From Formosa sediminum (GTDB lineage Bacteria > Bacteroidota > Bacteroidia > Flavobacteriales > Flavobacteriaceae), in assembly GCF_007197735.1 (NCBI RefSeq), contig NZ_CP041637.1, forward strand, positions 558,001-622,000: a stretch of DNA of 64,000 nucleotides. Reading direction: 5' to 3'. Both the position numbers and the translations under genes were made by a program. Shown here one piece after another: positions 17,310 through 25,683 of the stretch (position 1 is the stretch's first letter; the number at the start of each line of letters is the position of its first letter). The notes under the pieces are model-generated. The model made no database searches. It was given only the letters and a program-made list of their open reading frames with translations, and had not been told where the DNA came from.

Positions 17310-18461
17310 ATGAAACAGATGAAAATACACGTTCTTTTTTTAATAACTGTAGTGGGGTTACTAAGTTTAAACGCTAAGGCTCAACGTGGCGTACGTATTG
17401 CCTATATTGATACAGAATATATCTTAGAACATATTCCTGAATATCAGGATGCATCATCTCAGTTAAACAATAAAGTATTACGTTGGAAAGCAGATATTGA
17501 TTTAAAACTTAATAATATTGCTCAAAAACGTAAAGACTTAAGTAACGAAAAAGCTCTTTTAACAACAGAACTTTATGAAGAACGAAAGGAAGATATTGAT
17601 TATGAAGAAAAAGAAATTTTAGACCAACAACAAAAACGTTTTGGTCCTGCCGGCGACTTAATGGTTCAAAAAAAACAATTATTACAACCTATACAAGACC
17701 AAATTTTTTCAGCAGTTCAAGATATAGCTGCATCTAAACAATATGATTTTATTTTCGATAAATCTGCAGACTTAGTTATGTTATATTCTGCTGAGCGTTA
17801 TGATATTAGTGAACTTGTATTAAGAAGTATAAATAGAACTTATAAACGTCAACAAGCACAAACAAAAGCACAAAAAAGAATCGCTGCACAAGAAGACCTA
17901 GTTCCTGATTACAACCCAGAATTAGAAGCAAGAGAACAAGCAAAAGCAGAAAAAATAGCAGAACGTGAGCGTCTTGAAGAACAACGCCGTCAAGAAATTT
18001 TAGAAGCTAGAGAAGTTTCAAAGCAAGAAGCCATAGATAGAAGAAAGAAAATTTTAGAAGATCGCGAGGCTGCAAAACAAGAAAAATTAGCTGCTAGAAA
18101 CAAAGTTTCTGAAAATTCAGAAAATAATGATACATTAGCGACGTCTGAGGAAACTGTTACAGAAACAGTTGCTAATGAAGAAAAAACAATAATTGACGAT
18201 ACCAGTAGTACATCTGCACCTACAGAATATGATTTAGAAAGCATATCAGAAACAGAAGCAGAACAAACGAAAACAGAAAATGAAGAACCTAAAACTAAAG
18301 AAGAAATTCTTGAAGCTCGTAAACAACAAAAAATAAAAGATCGAGAAGCAAGAGAATTAGAATTAGAAGTTCGTAAACAACGTATACTTGAAGCACGTGA
18401 AAAAGCAAAATTAGAACGTGAAGCATTAGAAAATAATGAAAATACTAACGAAGAAGAGTAA
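17310..18461 (+). CDS. Skp/OmpH-type periplasmic chaperone with a long charged tail
   Basis: A 383-aa protein. Residues 1-25 are a signal peptide; 26-185 are the Skp/OmpH fold (IAYIDTEYILEHIPEY start, long coiled coil, then YDFIFDKSADLVMLYS). Skp chaperones carry unfolded outer-membrane proteins to BamA, encoded just upstream. Unlike the usual 160-180 aa, residues 200-372 add two blocks rich in Glu, Arg and Lys (203-265 and 328-372) with repeated ILEARE/ILEDRE units, separated by an acidic Ser/Thr linker. The tail is likely a long charged helix of unknown role. A second ATG lies three codons in. Confidence 0.85.
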   Translation: MKQMKIHVLFLITVVGLLSLNAKAQRGVRIAYIDTEYILEHIPEYQDASSQLNNKVLRWKADIDLKLNNIAQKRKDLSNEKALLTTELYEERKEDIDYEEKEILDQQQKRFGPAGDLMVQKKQLLQPIQDQIFSAVQDIAASKQYDFIFDKSADLVMLYSAERYDISELVLRSINRTYKRQQAQTKAQKRIAAQEDLVPDYNPELEAREQAKAEKIAERERLEEQRRQEILEAREVSKQEAIDRRKKILEDREAAKQEKLAARNKVSENSENNDTLATSEETVTETVANEEKTIIDDTSSTSAPTEYDLESISETEAEQTKTENEEPKTKEEILEARKQQKIKDREARELELEVRKQRILEAREKAKLEREALENNENTNEEE

Positions 18462-18498
18462 TTAACAACAATTTATAACACAAATTAATACCTTAAAA

Positions 18499-19008
18499 AT
18501 GAAACAATTTAAAACACTTTTAATAGCAACGGCTTTATTTATAGGCGCATCATCTTTTGTACAGGCACAAAGTAAAGTTGCTCATATTAATACTCAAGAA
18601 TTGGTTTCTTCAATGCCAGAAATGAAAACTGCTCAAGCGCAAATGGAGAAATTAGGTAAAACATATGAGACTGATATTAAAACTATGGCTACAGAGCTTG
18701 ACAATAAAGTAAAACAATACGATTCTGAATCTTCTACAAAAACTCAAGAGGAGAATGCTAAACGTGTGCAAGAAGTACAAACTATGGAACAAAACATCCG
18801 TCAGTATCAAGCTCAAGCACAAAAAGACATGCAACAAAAAGAAATAGATTTGTTAAGACCTATTACTGAAAAAGCTAAAGCAGCTATCTTAAAAGTCGCT
18901 AGAGCTCAAGGATTTGACTATGTGTTAGACGCTTCACAAAACGGAGGAGTTATTATGGCAGATGGTAAAGACTTATTAGCAGACGTTAAAAAAGAATTAG
19001 GATTCTAA
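18499..19008 (+). CDS. Skp/OmpH-type periplasmic chaperone
   Basis: A 169-aa protein of normal Skp/OmpH length: signal peptide ending AQS near residue 24, VAHINTQELVSSMPEMKTAQ, a central coiled coil rich in Gln and Lys, then GFDYVLDASQNGGVIMADG. It should act as a trimeric holdase for outer-membrane proteins between the Sec channel and BamA. It lies 37 bases after the longer paralogue and is followed by a strong terminator that ends the bamA-skp region. Confidence 0.92.
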   Translation: MKQFKTLLIATALFIGASSFVQAQSKVAHINTQELVSSMPEMKTAQAQMEKLGKTYETDIKTMATELDNKVKQYDSESSTKTQEENAKRVQEVQTMEQNIRQYQAQAQKDMQQKEIDLLRPITEKAKAAILKVARAQGFDYVLDASQNGGVIMADGKDLLADVKKELGF

Positions 19009-19029
19009 TTAATAACACTTAGATGATTT

Positions 19030-19062
19030 AAAAAAGCTGCTTTAAATAAAGCAGCTTTTTTT
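19030..19062 (+). terminator. Terminator after the second skp gene
   Basis: AAAAAAGCTGCTTTA and TAAAGCAGCTTTTTT form a perfect stem with a very short loop, followed by T residues. The end of its T-tract runs straight into the -7 box proposed for murI. Confidence 0.9.
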
Positions 19063-19069
19063 ATTTTTG
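19062..19069 (+). promoter_or_regulatory. -7 box (TATTTTTG) of murI overlapping the terminator tail
   Basis: The TAnnTTTG match begins at the last base of the terminator T-tract and ends 8 bases before the murI ATG. If used, murI would be transcribed with almost no leader. No -33 TTTG is present because the terminator stem occupies that place. Confidence 0.35.
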
Positions 19070-19076
19070 AAAACAC

Positions 19077-19856
19077 ATGAGCACACAACCAATTGGCATA
19101 TTCGACTCCGGTATTGGGGGCACTTCTATTTTTAAAGAAATAAAAATACTTCTTCCTAATGAGCATACTATTTATTTAGCAGATAGCGAAAATGCTCCTT
19201 ATGGTAATAAAACACCTGAAGAGATCTTACAGTTAAGTATTAAAAACACAGAATTACTATTAGACATGAATTGCAAGCTCATAGTAGTGGCTTGCAATAC
19301 AGCTACCACTAATGCTATAAAAATGCTTAGGGCGATTTATAACGTACCATTTATTGGTATAGAACCAGCTATAAAACCAGCCTCTCTTAGTAGTAAAACA
19401 AAAACTGTAGGAATCTTAGCGACTAAAGGGACACTTAGCAGTGAATTATTTCATAATACAACAAATTTATACCGTAATGATGTTAAGGTAATAGAGCAAG
19501 ATGGCGATGGTATTGTACCCTTAATTGAAGCTGGGAAAACCCTTAGTTATGAAATGAAAACGCTTCTAACAAGCTATTTAAAACCCATGATTAGCGCTAA
19601 TATAGATTATTTGGTTTTAGGGTGTACACATTACCCTTACCTCATTCCGCTCTTACAACAAATGCTACCTAATCATGTTAAAATAATAGATTCGGGAGAA
19701 GCTGTAGCAAAACAAACTAAAGCTGTTTTAACTCTAGAAAATTTGCTTAATACAGAAATAAATATGGTAACTCATAAGTTTTACACAAACAAAAATCCTC
19801 AAGTCTTGTGTAACATATTAGATAAAAAATACAATGTAGAAGTGTTGGAATTCTAA
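19077..19856 (+). CDS. murI: Glutamate racemase
   Basis: A 259-aa enzyme converting L- to D-glutamate for peptidoglycan. The catalytic cysteines are C73 in VVACNTATTNA and C183 in LGCTHYPYL; D10 lies in the opening FDSGIGG motif, and H185 follows the second Cys. Length is typical. It converges on the gamma carbonic anhydrase gene with a 4-base overlap and no terminator between them. The ATG at 19077 sits just beyond the terminator of the skp gene. Confidence 0.97.
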   Translation: MSTQPIGIFDSGIGGTSIFKEIKILLPNEHTIYLADSENAPYGNKTPEEILQLSIKNTELLLDMNCKLIVVACNTATTNAIKMLRAIYNVPFIGIEPAIKPASLSSKTKTVGILATKGTLSSELFHNTTNLYRNDVKVIEQDGDGIVPLIEAGKTLSYEMKTLLTSYLKPMISANIDYLVLGCTHYPYLIPLLQQMLPNHVKIIDSGEAVAKQTKAVLTLENLLNTEINMVTHKFYTNKNPQVLCNILDKKYNVEVLEF

Positions 19857-20377
19857 CTTTGGTCCTCTGCTTTAAACCACCCAGAATACTTAACATAATT
19901 ATCTGCAATCCGATTAATTTCCCCTGAAATTAATGCTTCACTTATATCTTTAACTTTCTTAGCGGGTACACCTGCATAAATACTACCAGACTCAACAATT
20001 GTATTTTTTGTAAGTACAGCTCCGGCTGCTATAATTGAATTACTTTCAATAATACAATCGTCCATAACAATACTACCCATACCTATTAGAACATTGTCGT
20101 GTATAGTACAACCGTGTACTAAAGCATTATGCCCAATAGAGACATTATTACCTATGGTGGTTGGAGATTTTAAATATGTTGCATGAATTACTGCACCATC
20201 TTGTACATTGACCTTGTTACCCATTTTTATAAAATGAACATCCCCTCTAAGTACTGCATTAAACCAAATACTACATTCTTTTCCCATACTTACTTGCCCA
20301 ACAATGGTTGCATTCTCAGCAATAAAACAATCATCTGGAATCTGTGGCGCGTGGCCATTAACAGCTTTTATAATCAT
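19853..20377 (-). CDS. Gamma-class carbonic anhydrase-like protein (YrdA type)
   Basis: A 174-aa left-handed beta-helix protein made of hexapeptide repeats (for example CSIWFNAVLRGDV, NKVNVQDGAVIHA, TTIGNNVSIGHNALVHGC). The three zinc ligands of gamma carbonic anhydrases are in place: H65, H83 and H88. Many proteins of this YrdA/PaaY group bind metal but show little or no carbonic anhydrase activity, so the reaction is uncertain. It is downstream of the PorP/SprF gene in the same direction (21 bases) and may share its transcript. Confidence 0.88.
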   Translation of the reverse strand: MIIKAVNGHAPQIPDDCFIAENATIVGQVSMGKECSIWFNAVLRGDVHFIKMGNKVNVQDGAVIHATYLKSPTTIGNNVSIGHNALVHGCTIHDNVLIGMGSIVMDDCIIESNSIIAAGAVLTKNTIVESGSIYAGVPAKKVKDISEALISGEINRIADNYVKYSGWFKAEDQS

Positions 20378-20398
20378 AATTTTAATGTTTTTACAAAG

Positions 20399-21406
20399 TT
20401 AATAATTGCCTGGCAAGCGACCATCATATTTTGGTCTTCTAACATTAAAATTATACCCTAAAGAAAATTGGTGATAACCGCCATTATCAAAAACAATAGA
20501 ATTAGTTTGATAACTATAAGAATAACCAAATACAAATTGATAGATAGACAATCCAAATACAGGTGTTAAATATTGAAGTTTTTGTTCACTTTTGCCAGAG
20601 CCATCTAAATATTCAGAACCATTTAAGCCTAATCTATAAGACAACCCAAAATACATTTTAGAAACATCAAAATCTTTATAGACCTTAAAATTAAAATCTA
20701 TAAAAGTTTCCTTTGTACCTTCTTTATATTGAAACATTACTGAAGGCTCGTAATCCGTATCAATCTGTCTTGTATGAAAAACATTACCTACAGAAAACAA
20801 ATAGCGTCTTAAATTATTAGTAATCTCAATGTCATTATTAACACCATCATTTTTCAATACATTTTTTATAGTTGCATGTACATAAGCAGTAATAAACTGG
20901 TAAGACATACCTATATCCATATTAAAATTAGTTGAACTTTGATCTATACCAGAAATAATAGGATCATATCCCCCATTTATAAAAGTAGATTCGTCTAAAT
21001 TATACTGAATAAAACCGGCACTTAAACCAAAAGATAGCATATTTAAATCTATATCATTCCTAGAAAACATTAAATGGTGAGCATAAGTTGCATAAGCTCC
21101 TTTTTGGGAATGATAGCCATTTTTATCTGCATATAAGATGCCTCCCAATGCCGAAGACGAATATTTACCTGCTCTACCACTAATACTTGCAGTCATTAAA
21201 TTAGGACCATCATCCTGTCCAAGCCATTGTTGTCTTGAGGTTAACCTAATTTTAGAAGAGTAATTCGAAACACCCGCCATAGAAGGATGAATTAAATAAA
21301 TATTATCTGTTAAATAATCGGTATATATGGGTAAACCTTCTTGTGCGTTACTAAGTGTAGTTATCCATATAAAGAAGATAACTAAACTATAATTTTTAAA
21401 ATTCAT
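20399..21406 (-). CDS. PorP/SprF family type IX secretion system membrane protein
   Basis: A 335-aa outer-membrane barrel with signal peptide (cleavage after LSNAQ) and the family opening GLPIYTDYLTDNIYLIHPSMAGV, then SSKIRLTSRQQW and a C-terminal strand ending in YNFNVRRP. In Flavobacterium johnsoniae, SprF helps the huge adhesin SprB reach the surface through the type IX system; paralogues usually sit beside a large adhesin gene, but none is next to this one. The frame is open to 21541, yet a promoter at 21473-21507 falls inside that extension, so I use the ATG at 21406. Confidence 0.88.
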   Translation of the reverse strand: MNFKNYSLVIFFIWITTLSNAQEGLPIYTDYLTDNIYLIHPSMAGVSNYSSKIRLTSRQQWLGQDDGPNLMTASISGRAGKYSSSALGGILYADKNGYHSQKGAYATYAHHLMFSRNDIDLNMLSFGLSAGFIQYNLDESTFINGGYDPIISGIDQSSTNFNMDIGMSYQFITAYVHATIKNVLKNDGVNNDIEITNNLRRYLFSVGNVFHTRQIDTDYEPSVMFQYKEGTKETFIDFNFKVYKDFDVSKMYFGLSYRLGLNGSEYLDGSGKSEQKLQYLTPVFGLSIYQFVFGYSYSYQTNSIVFDNGGYHQFSLGYNFNVRRPKYDGRLPGNY

Positions 21407-21472
21407 TTTATAAAATGCGTTTGCTATTAATTGATACAGTATATTAAGGTGGGGAGAAAATATATTGTAGTT

Positions 21473-21507
21473 CAAATATATAAATTTAAGTATCACTGGT
21501 CTCCAAA
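21473..21507 (-). promoter_or_regulatory. Promoter (TTTG-N23-TATATTTG) of the PorP/SprF gene
   Basis: On the minus strand TTTG (21507-21504) precedes TATATTTG (21480-21473) by 23 bases. The start of transcription near 21466 gives a leader of about 60 bases to the ATG at 21406 and rules against the longer reading of that gene. Confidence 0.6.
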
Positions 21508-21662
21508 GTATTAGGAAAAACGAAAAAATAATGATTTTCAACCGATTTTTTACACACTTTATAGATTATATTAATAAAACAATACTATAAACAATACAGA
21601 TTATATTACTATACAAAAGTTAATTTAAGGCACTTAAGCATATAACTCCATTTAAGTTTTGT

Positions 21663-21670
21663 TATTTTTG
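21663..21670 (+). promoter_or_regulatory. -7 box (TATTTTTG) of the NifU-like gene
   Basis: TAnnTTTG match ending 16 bases before the ATG at 21687, so the leader would be about ten bases. No TTTG at the usual -33 distance. Confidence 0.45.
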
Positions 21671-21686
21671 TCAAAATTATATTTAA

Positions 21687-22589
21687 ATGAAAACATTTAA
21701 TGTTTCAATACAAGAAACAACCAATCCAGCAATTATAAAGTTTGAATTAAATCAATTCATCACAAAATATCAAAGTTTTGAGTATAACAATATAGACGAG
21801 GCTAAAAATTCACCTTTAGCGCAACAATTATTTTACCTACCTTTTGTAAAAAAAGTATACATCTCTGCTAATTTTATAGCTATAGAGCGTTATAATATTG
21901 TAGAATGGATTGATGTGCAAGATGAAGTTTCTAAACAAATAGAAGATTATCTAAATAACGATGGTGTAGTACTATTAGAAGAAAATACACCTAAAAAAAC
22001 GGCGGTAACAGTCTATGCCGAAAGTACTCCAAATCCAGCAGTTCAAAAATTTGTAGCCAATAAAAAATTAGTTACAGCAATGTTTGAATTTACCTCTATA
22101 GACGAGGCTAAATTATCGCCTTTAGCTTCAGAGTTGTTTCACTTCCCATTTGTAAAAAGTGTATTTATTGATGAAAATTACGTATCTATTACAAAATACG
22201 ACATCGCAGAATGGCAAGATATTACGATGGAATTGCGAGAATTTATTAGAGGATTTATAGAACAAGGGAAAGATGTTGTTTTAGCTGAGGCACCAGAAAA
22301 ATTAGGAAAAACAACACCACAAATAGATGAAACTTTTGATGCGTTAGACGACACATCTAAAGAGATTATAAATATTTTAGAAGAATATGTAAAACCTGCA
22401 GTAGCTAGCGATGGTGGAAATATTCAATTTCAATCATACAATCAAGACACTAAAACTGTAAAAGTAATACTTCAAGGCGCGTGTAGCGGTTGTCCGTCTT
22501 CAACTTTTACATTAAAAAACGGAATTGAAAACATGCTGAAAGAAATGCTGAATGACAAAGTAGAGTTTGTTGAAGCAATTAATGGCTAA
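21687..22589 (+). CDS. NifU-like iron-sulfur carrier with duplicated Nfu N-terminal domain
   Basis: A 300-aa protein with two Nfu-N (scaffold) domains in tandem, residues 4-90 and 107-195, aligned by TTNPAIIKFELN / STPNPAVQKFVAN, DEAKNSPLAQQLFYLPFVKKVYI / DEAKLSPLASELFHFPFVKSVFI (each shortened), and YNIVEWID / YDIAEWQD. Residues 220-300 are the NifU C-terminal domain with the cluster-binding pair C266 and C269 in GACSGCPSS. Such proteins carry a 4Fe-4S cluster to target enzymes. It forms its own unit; the following 300-base gap ends with a terminator. Confidence 0.93.
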   Translation: MKTFNVSIQETTNPAIIKFELNQFITKYQSFEYNNIDEAKNSPLAQQLFYLPFVKKVYISANFIAIERYNIVEWIDVQDEVSKQIEDYLNNDGVVLLEENTPKKTAVTVYAESTPNPAVQKFVANKKLVTAMFEFTSIDEAKLSPLASELFHFPFVKSVFIDENYVSITKYDIAEWQDITMELREFIRGFIEQGKDVVLAEAPEKLGKTTPQIDETFDALDDTSKEIINILEEYVKPAVASDGGNIQFQSYNQDTKTVKVILQGACSGCPSSTFTLKNGIENMLKEMLNDKVEFVEAING

Positions 22590-22712
22590 TTAATTTTCAC
22601 AATTTGTAGTTTTATTTTAGATATACTTAATAAGTAACAAATTAAAAAAAACTTAAATATATGTTACAAAAAAAGTAAATAAAGACACAACAAACACTTT
22701 TAAACACAAAAC

Positions 22713-22728
22713 TTTATATCGATATAAA
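22713..22728. repeat. 16-base perfect palindrome TTTATATCGATATAAA
   Basis: A perfect palindrome, located 124 bases after the NifU-like gene and 30 bases before the terminator. It has the look of a dimeric regulator site but lies far (about 140 bases) upstream of the MscS -7 box, so what it would control is unclear. Confidence 0.5.
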
Positions 22729-22757
22729 ACTATTTTAGTTAATGAATTAAGTTTTCA

Positions 22758-22793
22758 AGAAATGCGAATATTAAAAAAAATATTCGCATTTCT
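22758..22793 (+). terminator. Terminator after the NifU-like gene
   Basis: AGAAATGCGAATATT and AATATTCGCATTTCT form a perfect 15-base stem around six A. The downstream T-tract is broken (TTATTTAT), so efficiency is uncertain. Confidence 0.75.
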
Positions 22794-22858
22794 TATTTAT
22801 AACAATCAAAATCCTACGCTTTTTAAGCTTTAAGAGTGTAGATATCCGACCGTTTTTT

Positions 22859-22866
22859 TAGATTTG
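22859..22866 (+). promoter_or_regulatory. -7 box (TAGATTTG) of the MscS gene
   Basis: TAnnTTTG match 26 bases before the ATG at 22893. No -33 TTTG seen. Confidence 0.4.
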
Positions 22867-22892
22867 TATAAAATAGAAAACTACTATAATTT

Positions 22893-23711
22893 ATGGAAGA
22901 AAATTTAGACTACTACTTAAAACAAATAATAGCTTTTGGAACCGAATATGGTTTAAAGGTTATTGGCGCAATTATTGTTTGGATTGTTGGATCTTGGGCA
23001 ATTGGTAAAATTGTTAAAACCACAAGAAAATTAATGGAGAAAAGAGACTATGAAATTAGTCTACAAAAATTTTTAATAGACCTTATTAGTTGGTCATTAA
23101 GAATAATTTTAATCATTACACTTTTAGGAACCTTAGGTATTCCTACTACGTCTTTTGCTGCTGTTTTGGGTGCTGCTGGTTTAGCTATTGGTTTAGCTTT
23201 ACAAGGTTCGCTTGCTAATTTTGCAGGAGGAGTATTAATTTTATTATTCAAGCCTTTTAAAGTTGGAGATTACATCACTGGAGGTGGAGAATCTGGTACA
23301 GTAAAGGAAATTAAAATTTTCACTACAGAATTAGCAACACCTCAAAACCGTAAGGTTATTATTCCTAACGGACCATTATCTAACAGTAATATAATTAATT
23401 ATAGTGCTAACGACGAAATTCGTTTAGATATGGTTGTAGGTGTAAGCTATGACGATGATATTAAGAAAACAAAAGAAGTGTTAATGAACGTTTTAACCGC
23501 TAATCCTAAAGTATTAAAAGATCCAGCACCAATGGTAGCTGTGACTGAATTAGCAGATAGTTCTGTAAATTTCGCTGTTAGAGGTTGGGTTAAAAATTCA
23601 GATTATTGGGATGTTCATTTTGAAAATACTGAAGCTATCAAATTAGCACTTGACGCAGCAGGTATTGAAATTCCTTATCCGCATTCTGTTGAAATACAAA
23701 AGCAAGCTTAA
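22893..23711 (+). CDS. Small-conductance mechanosensitive channel (MscS family)
   Basis: A 272-aa inner-membrane channel. Three transmembrane helices are visible: about 18-40, 62-82 and the pore helix near 85-120 with the Gly/Ala packing pattern AAVLGAAGLAIGLALQGSLA. The conserved LLFKPFKVGDYI follows, then the beta domain and the alpha/beta C-terminal vestibule (EIPYPHSVEI at the end). MscS opens under membrane tension to release osmolytes. The stop abuts the tsaB stop from the other strand (bases 23711/23712), leaving no room for a terminator. Confidence 0.95.
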   Translation: MEENLDYYLKQIIAFGTEYGLKVIGAIIVWIVGSWAIGKIVKTTRKLMEKRDYEISLQKFLIDLISWSLRIILIITLLGTLGIPTTSFAAVLGAAGLAIGLALQGSLANFAGGVLILLFKPFKVGDYITGGGESGTVKEIKIFTTELATPQNRKVIIPNGPLSNSNIINYSANDEIRLDMVVGVSYDDDIKKTKEVLMNVLTANPKVLKDPAPMVAVTELADSSVNFAVRGWVKNSDYWDVHFENTEAIKLALDAAGIEIPYPHSVEIQKQA

Positions 23712-24386
23712 TTATTTAGATTTAGGTTTTAAAGCCACAAAATCTTTTAAATAATAAGGTTCAAAATAGGCGACATCTTCGATGTCGCTTTTTTTATACT
23801 TAATTTCTGCCAAATATCCCATTTCTCTAGCAGAGGGTAACTTACCTTCTACAAAAACAGCGTTTGGATGCGTTAAAATTTGCTTTGTTTTTTCTACACC
23901 ACTTCCTATAAAATATACTTTACCTTGATCCAAGTAAGACGCATAGGCATGCTCGTCTAAAACCTCTGCTTTAATTTCGCGTATTGCATTATAATTAGCA
24001 TCATAAATCGCAGAATACACTTCCATACGGCGAGCATCTAACATCGGTACAATTAAACCTTCTGTAATACTTACTTGATGCGCCAAAGCCTCTAAAGTAG
24101 ATACTGAAATTAAAGGTTTATCTAAAGCATAGCACAAACCTTTTACAGCAGACACCCCAATACGTAATCCTGTATAAGATCCAGGACCTTTACTAACAGC
24201 AATAGCATCAATTTGTTCCCTTTTTATATTATTTTCTTCAAATAAAGCTTCAATATAAACATGAAGACGTTCTGCATGAGAATAGCCTTTATCGTTATCT
24301 TCTTTCAAAGCAAAAGTCTCACCATCTTTAGATAATGAGACCGAACAATTAGTTGTTGCTGTTTCTATGTTTAATAATAATGCCAC
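23712..24386 (-). CDS. tsaB: tRNA threonylcarbamoyladenosine biosynthesis protein TsaB
   Basis: A 224-aa member of the ASKHA-fold TsaB group, partner of TsaD/TsaE in making t6A at position 37 of ANN-decoding tRNAs. Motifs: LLNIETATTNCSVSLSKDG at the N-terminus (shortened: NIETATTNCSVSL), AVSKGPGSYTGLRIGVS, and DARRMEVYSAIY. Length fits. It is the last gene of the export operon, starting 16 bases after the MacA-like adaptor; the functional link is probably just cotranscription. Confidence 0.95.
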   Translation of the reverse strand: MALLLNIETATTNCSVSLSKDGETFALKEDNDKGYSHAERLHVYIEALFEENNIKREQIDAIAVSKGPGSYTGLRIGVSAVKGLCYALDKPLISVSTLEALAHQVSITEGLIVPMLDARRMEVYSAIYDANYNAIREIKAEVLDEHAYASYLDQGKVYFIGSGVEKTKQILTHPNAVFVEGKLPSAREMGYLAEIKYKKSDIEDVAYFEPYYLKDFVALKPKSK

Positions 24387-24402
24387 TGTTTTATTGGTTA
24401 AA

Positions 24403-25680
24403 TTATTCTTCTGTTTTTTCTTCTACATTATCAGACTCAGATCCTACTTTATCGCCAGTCTTTAAAGTTTTGGTTACCATATTATATGGTCCAGTAATCA
24501 CCAAATCTCCAACTTCTAAACCCGAAACAATTTCAATATTTGAATTGTCTTGAATTCCTGTTTTAACAACGCGAAGTTTAGCAATATCACCCTCTTTTAC
24601 AAATACACATTCAAATTTTTCAGTAGATTCTACTGTTTTTGGTGCTGTTGTTTTTGAGCTCGTAGTATCGTTTTTTATTACAATTGCGCTAATAGGTACG
24701 CCAATGATATCTTTACGTTTTTTAGTAATAATATCTACTGTTGCAGTCATACCTGGACGGAACGGAGAATATGATTTTGGTTTACCTTCTACTAAATCTT
24801 GATACGATTCTTTTAAAATTCTAACTTTAACTTTAAAATTTGTAACCTGATCCGATGTTAGAGATTCATCTGCAGAATTTGCTATTTCGGTAACAATACC
24901 TTTAAATTCTTTCTTTAAATACGCATCGACTTCTACAATTGTAGAGTCACCAATATTTACTTTAACAATATCATTCTCATTAACATCGACCTCGACCTCC
25001 ATATTATTTAAATTGGCTACACGCATAATTTCTGTTCCTGCCATTTGTTGGGTACCAACTACACGTTCTCCCAATTCGGCATCTAATTTAGAAATTGTTC
25101 CGCTCATTGGAGCAAAAATTGTTGTTCTATTTAAATTATCGTTAGCTTCATTTACAGTCGCTCCAGCACTTTGCATATTATAAAATGCAGCCGCTTTAGT
25201 GGCTTCTGCTACTTCGTAAGCAGAAATGGCTTTATCCCAATCTGCTTTTGCAATAATTCCTTTTTCATATAAGGTTTTATTACGCTCGTAATTGGCTTTG
25301 GCTTCTTTTAATGATGCTTCTGCCTGATCTAAACCTGATTTAGCATTTTGAAGTGTTGCTTGAGAACGGTTTAAACTAGATTGATATATATCAGGATTTA
25401 TCTTTACTAATAAGTCGCCTTTCTCGATTTCTTGACCTTCACGAACTGGTAAGTCAATAATTTCTCCAGAAACTTCACTAGAAAGTTTAACCTCTATTTC
25501 TGGTTGTATTTTACCCGTAGCAGAAACCGTTTCAATAATATCTATTGTTGTAATTTCTTGAGTTTCTACTTCCTTAAAATTTGATTGTTTACCAAACCAA
25601 CCTGCTTTTTTGCCAATAACAAGCAATGCAAGAAGTGCAACAATAATGGAAATAATAAGAATAAGCTTTTTCTTGTTCAT
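24403..25680 (-). CDS. MacA/HlyD-type periplasmic adaptor
   Basis: A 425-aa membrane-fusion protein. A single N-terminal helix (3-24) anchors it; residues about 60-110 and 200-230 form the split lipoyl domain (GEIIDLPVREGQEIEKGDLLVKI starts it, shortened here), with an alpha-hairpin between (QATLQNAKSGLDQAEASLKEA shortened), then beta-barrel and membrane-proximal domains and an acidic C-terminus. MacA-type adaptors link an ABC or RND pump to TolC. It is the second adaptor of the operon, three bases behind tolC. Confidence 0.9.
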   Translation of the reverse strand: MNKKKLILIISIIVALLALLVIGKKAGWFGKQSNFKEVETQEITTIDIIETVSATGKIQPEIEVKLSSEVSGEIIDLPVREGQEIEKGDLLVKINPDIYQSSLNRSQATLQNAKSGLDQAEASLKEAKANYERNKTLYEKGIIAKADWDKAISAYEVAEATKAAAFYNMQSAGATVNEANDNLNRTTIFAPMSGTISKLDAELGERVVGTQQMAGTEIMRVANLNNMEVEVDVNENDIVKVNIGDSTIVEVDAYLKKEFKGIVTEIANSADESLTSDQVTNFKVKVRILKESYQDLVEGKPKSYSPFRPGMTATVDIITKKRKDIIGVPISAIVIKNDTTSSKTTAPKTVESTEKFECVFVKEGDIAKLRVVKTGIQDNSNIEIVSGLEVGDLVITGPYNMVTKTLKTGDKVGSESDNVEEKTEE

Positions 25681-25683
25681 GGT

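Larger units (their letters stand above)
22590..22892. other. 303-base gap between the NifU-like and MscS genes
   Basis: No coding frame is credible here. It holds a 16-base perfect palindrome (22713-22728), a strong hairpin terminator (22758-22793) and the -7 box of the MscS gene (22859-22866). A looser inverted repeat GTAACA (22634-22639) / TGTTAC (22662-22667) is also present. The remainder is plain AT-rich DNA. Confidence 0.6.

Noticed and set aside
21541-21686. Possible small gene in the sprF-nifU divergent region
   Set aside because: Only very short AT-rich frames; the region is accounted for by two promoters.
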